DNA of 64,000 nucleotides. Source: Ypsolopha sequella (taxonomy: Eukaryota; Arthropoda; Insecta; Lepidoptera; Ypsolophidae). The DNA lies in the NCBI GenBank assembly GCA_934047225.1, contig OW203988.1, positions 10,760,229 through 10,824,228 of the forward strand. Direction: 5' to 3'. The first letter of the stretch is position 1. The number at the start of each line of letters is the position of its first letter. Shown here piece after piece: positions 46,901-52,900 of this stretch. The translations under genes were made by a program, and so were the position numbers. The notes beneath the pieces are model-generated. The model saw only the letters and a list, made by a program, of their open reading frames with translations, made no database searches and had not been told where the DNA came from.

Positions 46901-49900
46901 ACCCTCGCAAACTTTAAGGCTCCATTAGGAGACTAAACAAAAGTTGTAAACAATGTTAGGTTAATAGGGGCAAACAATTTTTTTTTTATTTTAAATTTGG
47001 ACCTAAATGTAAAACCATAAAAATAATATTAAGTTTTTATATTCAACAGGAGTTCGTCTTAGCGTTTGCGAGGACTCTCCATCATCAGTGTTTATGGCGC
47101 CTCATCTAGCGTCATCCGATAAAGATATTTTTCTTAAACGGTATGTTTGAAAAATATGAAAAAAATATATATAGTTAATTAAACTATAAAAAACAACTTC
47201 GTTTAAGGAAATTATTCTCGCGTATAAGAAACAGCATGAAAGTATTGTTCAAAGTCAGGCTGTTTTTAGACTACAATTAAGTAAATGTGGTTATTTCTTT
47301 GCAACCACCAATGGTATTAGTATAGTTCTTGCACTAAAATACAAAGCAAATATTGTTTAGAAAAATCACTTGTGGTTTTTTTTTTCCATCCATCGCGTCC
47401 ATGTGATTTGCGCTATCCGGAGACCCAGCGACGTTACGACGCTACGGCACAGCAGTGCGCGCTGATATGAACGTTATTTCAATATCGTTTCTGTCGATAT
47501 TTGTATCGACACAGGTCGACTCAAGGTCATTGGCGACTACCTGCCCCTTAACACGACATCTTGAGGAGCCAAGTGAGTATGGTTCTGGGCTCCTCTTCCT
47601 AATCCTAAGGCTATATATAACAATGAAATTTATCAGTAGCTATAGGTATATATGGAGACTATTAGGAAATACGTCATAAACTTTTGATTATAAATAACGA
47701 TAGCCAAAAGATTACATTAATTCAACTTATCGTGGCAACTGTACATATAGCATCAGCTATCAAAGAAAAATCCGCAATCCTACTTATCGTCTATATCGCT
47801 GCAGTAAAGCGTAAACTGCGTCAGCGGGAATTTCTTTGTTGGTACCTACTTTATTTGTACCAACTTAGATTAATTTTGTTGTTTATTCAAAGATTTTTGC
47901 TTTTTAGCGTTTTTTTTTTTCGTTTTGTCTTCTTACACTGCGGACCAGGCCCTGCAGTCTCGACAAAGATAGCGATCGCTATCCTACCGATTTCGGTCGT
48001 TAAGTTATTCAAATCAAATTTTTAAGCTTTTCTATAGAGTCTACCGTCAAGCTATCGACTGAAATCGGAAGCGAATTCCGATTCAGATTTCAGTCGATAG
48101 TTTTGATGGTAGACACTACAAATAATCGTTTTTTTTCAGTTAATGACCGAAATGGTTAGGATAGCGATCGCTATCTTTGTCGAGACTGCAGGGCCAGGGG
48201 CTCTACCGCGTAATTCTCATTTGTATCAACTTACGCGGTAGACCCACTGGTCCTCTAAAAAGGCCGCTTTGGATGAATCATGTTATGATTCTGTTTTAAT
48301 GCCATCTCTTTTGCACGCATGAAGAAACTCTGAATTTGTCCTACTTTCAAATCATTTCACGATTCACCCAAGTTGGCCTTTTTAGGTCCCCTGGTCCTCT
48401 AAAAAGGCAATTTTGCATGGGTCACATTATGATTCTGTTCTAATGCCGTCTCTTTTGCACGCGTGAAATAACTCTGACTCTATCCTACTTTCAAATAATT
48501 TTATGATTCACCCAAGTCGGCCTTTTTAGATCCCAAGTACCCAAGGCGCGCGTGAAGGTAGTTTACACCTGCATAAACTACGTTTAATAAAGATGTTTTT
48601 TCTAGTTAGTATCTGCGTGTGTTGGTTTTGTTTCAATCAGTTTTGGAATATGGTCAATGAATAGCTTTTTTCGTGAAATTCATGCTTTTTTAAAAGTATT
48701 ATAATTGAAAATAGATTGAAAGTATGTTTATTTATAAAGTGTAATTAATGGTTCTCTTGAGTCAAAAAACACGCCATATTTTTTTTTTTTTACCCTCTAT
48801 ATTGACAGATCTGGATCCAATGCAAAACTGATATTTAGCATTGTGGAGCCCCTTAAAGGAAATGCCGCCGCCTCGGCTTTCGACACAAAAAAGGCCACCG
48901 GCCTTTGACTGCGCGTGACTAATCATGTGCATTTTATAACAGAAATCATACATGTCAGAAGTATTGTTTTATAAAATTAAATATCATCATACTGAATGAA
49001 TACAGTATACCTACAGTATCCCCCGCGCGCTCCCCTTCCCTCGTCGAAGCTTAGCGGTGTGAGAATGCGATATTGCGAACTTCAAGCCTGCCTTCTGACC
49101 CGAATTGTACGGAATGTTAACACAGGAAACAATAAATCAATATATCGTGATTTGTCGTTTCGTTTCGATTAGGGTTCCGTACACCCGAAGGGTGCCGCAC
49201 GAGACCCTATTACTAAGCCTCCGCTGTCTGTCCGTCCGTCCGTCTGTCACACGTCAGCGGTTATAGGTAGCCAGTTGAAATTTTCACACAATACATGTAA
49301 GGAACCCTAAAAGTCATGGTAATAGATGATTGCGTAAAATTACACGAAAAATATAAGGTTAATGTATTAGGGTTCCGTACTCAGTGGGAGCTGCGAATTG
49401 TTTGAGTGGTACTAACATTTTAGCGGTTTCTTTGTGTCGCCCTAATGTTGTTATGACATCAAAATTGTTGTAATTTACCATGTTTTCAGGGTTCTCTACC
49501 CGTATTGTGTGGTGGTACGGAACCGTTTGTGCGCGAATTCGACTCGCACTTAGCCAAATTATTTTACGTTAATGTGCTATTTCTGTCTGATTTTTGGAAT
49601 AAATAGAACAATAAGATAGATCAATCAAATAAATAGAAAAATTTATGAAATTTCAATAATAAATTTTTTGCTTTGCTCGTCTGTTAAACCGATTTTATAA
49701 ATATTTTAGTATCTATAGGAAGTGACGTCATCATATTATTATTAGATTTATTGATCGGATCCATAACAGACTTTAGGATGCGTTCAAGTTTTTTTTGTAA
49801 TGATGACGTCACTTACTACGGTCAAATGAAACACATCGCTTTTTTTTCATACACTTTAAGGATATGCACGCTTATTTTAAAATCTGTCTACTGAAAACAG

Positions 49901-52900
49901 TTAAGAGGCGTCATCACGCGCAAACCTTTATACAAACGCTGTCACCACATTGTGGTGTGTCTGTGGAATGTTATTATAATATTTTAGGCTGAGTTAATTA
50001 ACATTATCTCAATCTATGTTTAAGTCTAACTAAAAATTGTGAAATTTTAGTAATCTCAACAACAAACCCCTAAAATATGTAAATTTAACCGTTTTTTACC
50101 TAAAATGTAGCCGAATGTGCTTTTATTGTTTTAGATAAAATCAAAAAATTAATACGAGTCAAACATCGAAAATGTTATGAATGTTGTGAATGTTTGAAAA
50201 CGTCCACAGTCTTGCCAAATCAGGTTTCTCCTGAAACAAGTTTTAAATTTTGCGCCGGCGACGAAATCGGCACGATTGTATTATCCTCGCAAGTTTCATG
50301 GAGCGTGCACCTTATAGCGAAATGAAACAGCATGACATTTGGGCACACCCACAACTGCGTTGGTCGCGTCATGATGACTGTTCTTAAGGAAAGCTGTTTC
50401 TCGGCAAAAAAAAGAAGAGGCCAACTTACCTTACTGTCCTTATCAAAAGCCAGCTGAATGTTGTAAATGGCAGGTATTTTCCCTCTGAAGTACTGAAGGC
50501 TGGTGGTGAACCCTCGCGTGCGGGGAGTCAGATGATGCTTCAAGAGCGGAAGGTTCTTCTCTTGTGCGAACTTTAATGATGCTTCGTGCTTACTCGGCGT
50601 GAAACGGGTCCCTTCGGGGGTCATGAGTAGCTGCGAAAACGTTGTATTTATTGTGATAGCTACACTTAGTATTACGCGCTTTCTGATTATAGGCATCCAT
50701 TTTACAGGTAACAATGAGCTCGTCTACTTCATAAAGATTTTTATAAAAATAAATTGCATTTAAAAAGCTAAAAACAGTAGTAAAAATATGTTTTCTATAG
50801 CTCAAAAAAAAACCAGTCAAGTGCGAGTCAGACTCGTGTACGTAGGGTTCCGTATCGTGGATAAACATTTTAATTTCGTCATTTTGTTTTCGTGAATTTC
50901 TCAATCGCTATATTTTTCGTGTAATCTTTACGTGATCACATAATATATCACATTGTTTTTTTTTTTTAATTTTCTGTCCGCCGATTTGGGAGATAAGGGA
51001 CATACATTTTTTATGGTTTTCCGAGAATTTCTCGAAATATATGCAAGTAAATATACCTTAACTATAAAATTCTCTTTTTTTTTGTTGGAAAATAATTCCA
51101 ACACAAAAAAGAAAAACTCCTAAATGTACAATATGGGTATCAAATTGTAGATATTAACAAGCTGATTGTATAAATATATTTCTTAAATATATATTTACTG
51201 GCACTGATTTCGAGAAATCTTTAAAAATCACAAAAATATGTATGTCCCCTCTTATATCCGAAACTGGTCCCCAAAAAATATAGAAAAAATGTCGATTATA
51301 GGTCATGACTGGCCAGTTACAGGAAAAATATAGCGATCAAAAAAAGTTGAAAACAAATGAGAAATATAAAAAAAGAAGTAAAATAAATGAAAAAATATTT
51401 TATAAAAACACAATATGCGTATCAAGTTGTTGGTATTAAAGAGCTGATTGTAAAAATATATTGTATGGCTACGAGTATATTTAGTTGCATCTATTTCGAG
51501 ATATCCTCGAAAAACTACAAAAAATGCATGTCTCGAAACCAGTGGGTCTACCGCGTAATTCTCATTTTCATCAACATCAACTTGAGATTGAAATTTGACT
51601 TGCGTGCGACGACGCCCGCCTAACATGCCATCTCTTTTGCACGCGTTGAATTTCGCATGCATTTGCTTGAAGTTGATACAAATGAGAATTACGCGGTAGA
51701 GCCCCAGTACCAGTAAATATGGTAAAAGTATATATTTTTACAATCAGCTTTTTAATATCTATAATTTGATACCCATATTGATCTTTAGGGTATATTTTTA
51801 TTTTTCTATTCTTGTTTTGGAAATATTTTGAGCAATTTGAATTTTTTTGATTTTTTTCACACCATGACATGTGGGCAAATTAATGCTGTTTTGGTGCCAA
51901 ATTTCAAGTCTATCTTTAACGGTCCTAATGTTATGAGACTGTGGCATACGGACGGACGGACAACGGAGTCTCACCATAAAGGTTCCTTTTGTACCTTATA
52001 GATGCCACGGATCCCTAAAAATCATTGTAACATGTGCTTACGTAAGGATTACAGGAAAAATATAGCGGTTGAGAAATTCACGGAAACAAAATGACAAAAT
52101 AAAATTTTCTGTTCCCAAAACTGTCGAATTACGGAGCCCTAGGTACGCGAGTCCGACTCGAACTTAATCGGATTTTTTAATCAGAGTTAAGAAAATTGAA
52201 CAAAAATTCAAATCAAAAGTTTAAAAAAATAGGTTTTAAGTTTATATGTAGGTAATTAAATTAGGAAGCAGAGCGGAGCAAGCCCCCCTAGTTTTAAAAG
52301 AATTTATGATATATTCAACATCATTCTTTTTAGGGTTCCGTGTCAGTCACCTATAGGTAGCCAGTAGAAATTTTCACACAACACATGTTGCTGTTACGTG
52401 TGCCTTTAACACGGCAAATAATAAAAATTAATGAAAAATTAAACCCAAGGGGTCTCCATACAAGAAGTCTCGAAAAAGTAGCATTTTTACACAATGTCTA
52501 TTCCTGTATTTTTTATTTAAGAAAGTGTATTACTTATAATATTAAAACCTTTTTTATTATTCTACTTCCCTGTAAGTATCAAATTTAGCAAGTTTTTTTT
52601 TTTACCTTAGTAAATCTATTTCATTTCATTTCATATTGAACTACCCCTGCTGCTAAATAACAACTAAATGTATCAAAACTACAAAAAAAAATTTGCAATG
52701 TTATACAATTTTATCAACATACCTATATATTATTCATTAACATCATAATCAATTCCAATTTTAATACCTACTTTATGACTGTTTTAAATTATATTATTGA
52801 TATCATTAACCTTCAGGTGCAGTAGTGGTGAAGTGTAATAAAAAATATTTTTATATATAACCATTATAAATAAATAAAATAGATGATTGAATATCCTAAC

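Noticed and set aside
50590..50904. Longer open frames running past the AGPAT exon 4 acceptor
   Set aside because: Coding similarity to acyltransferases starts exactly at the splice acceptor (50630); sequence upstream is intronic and contains a dispersed repeat.
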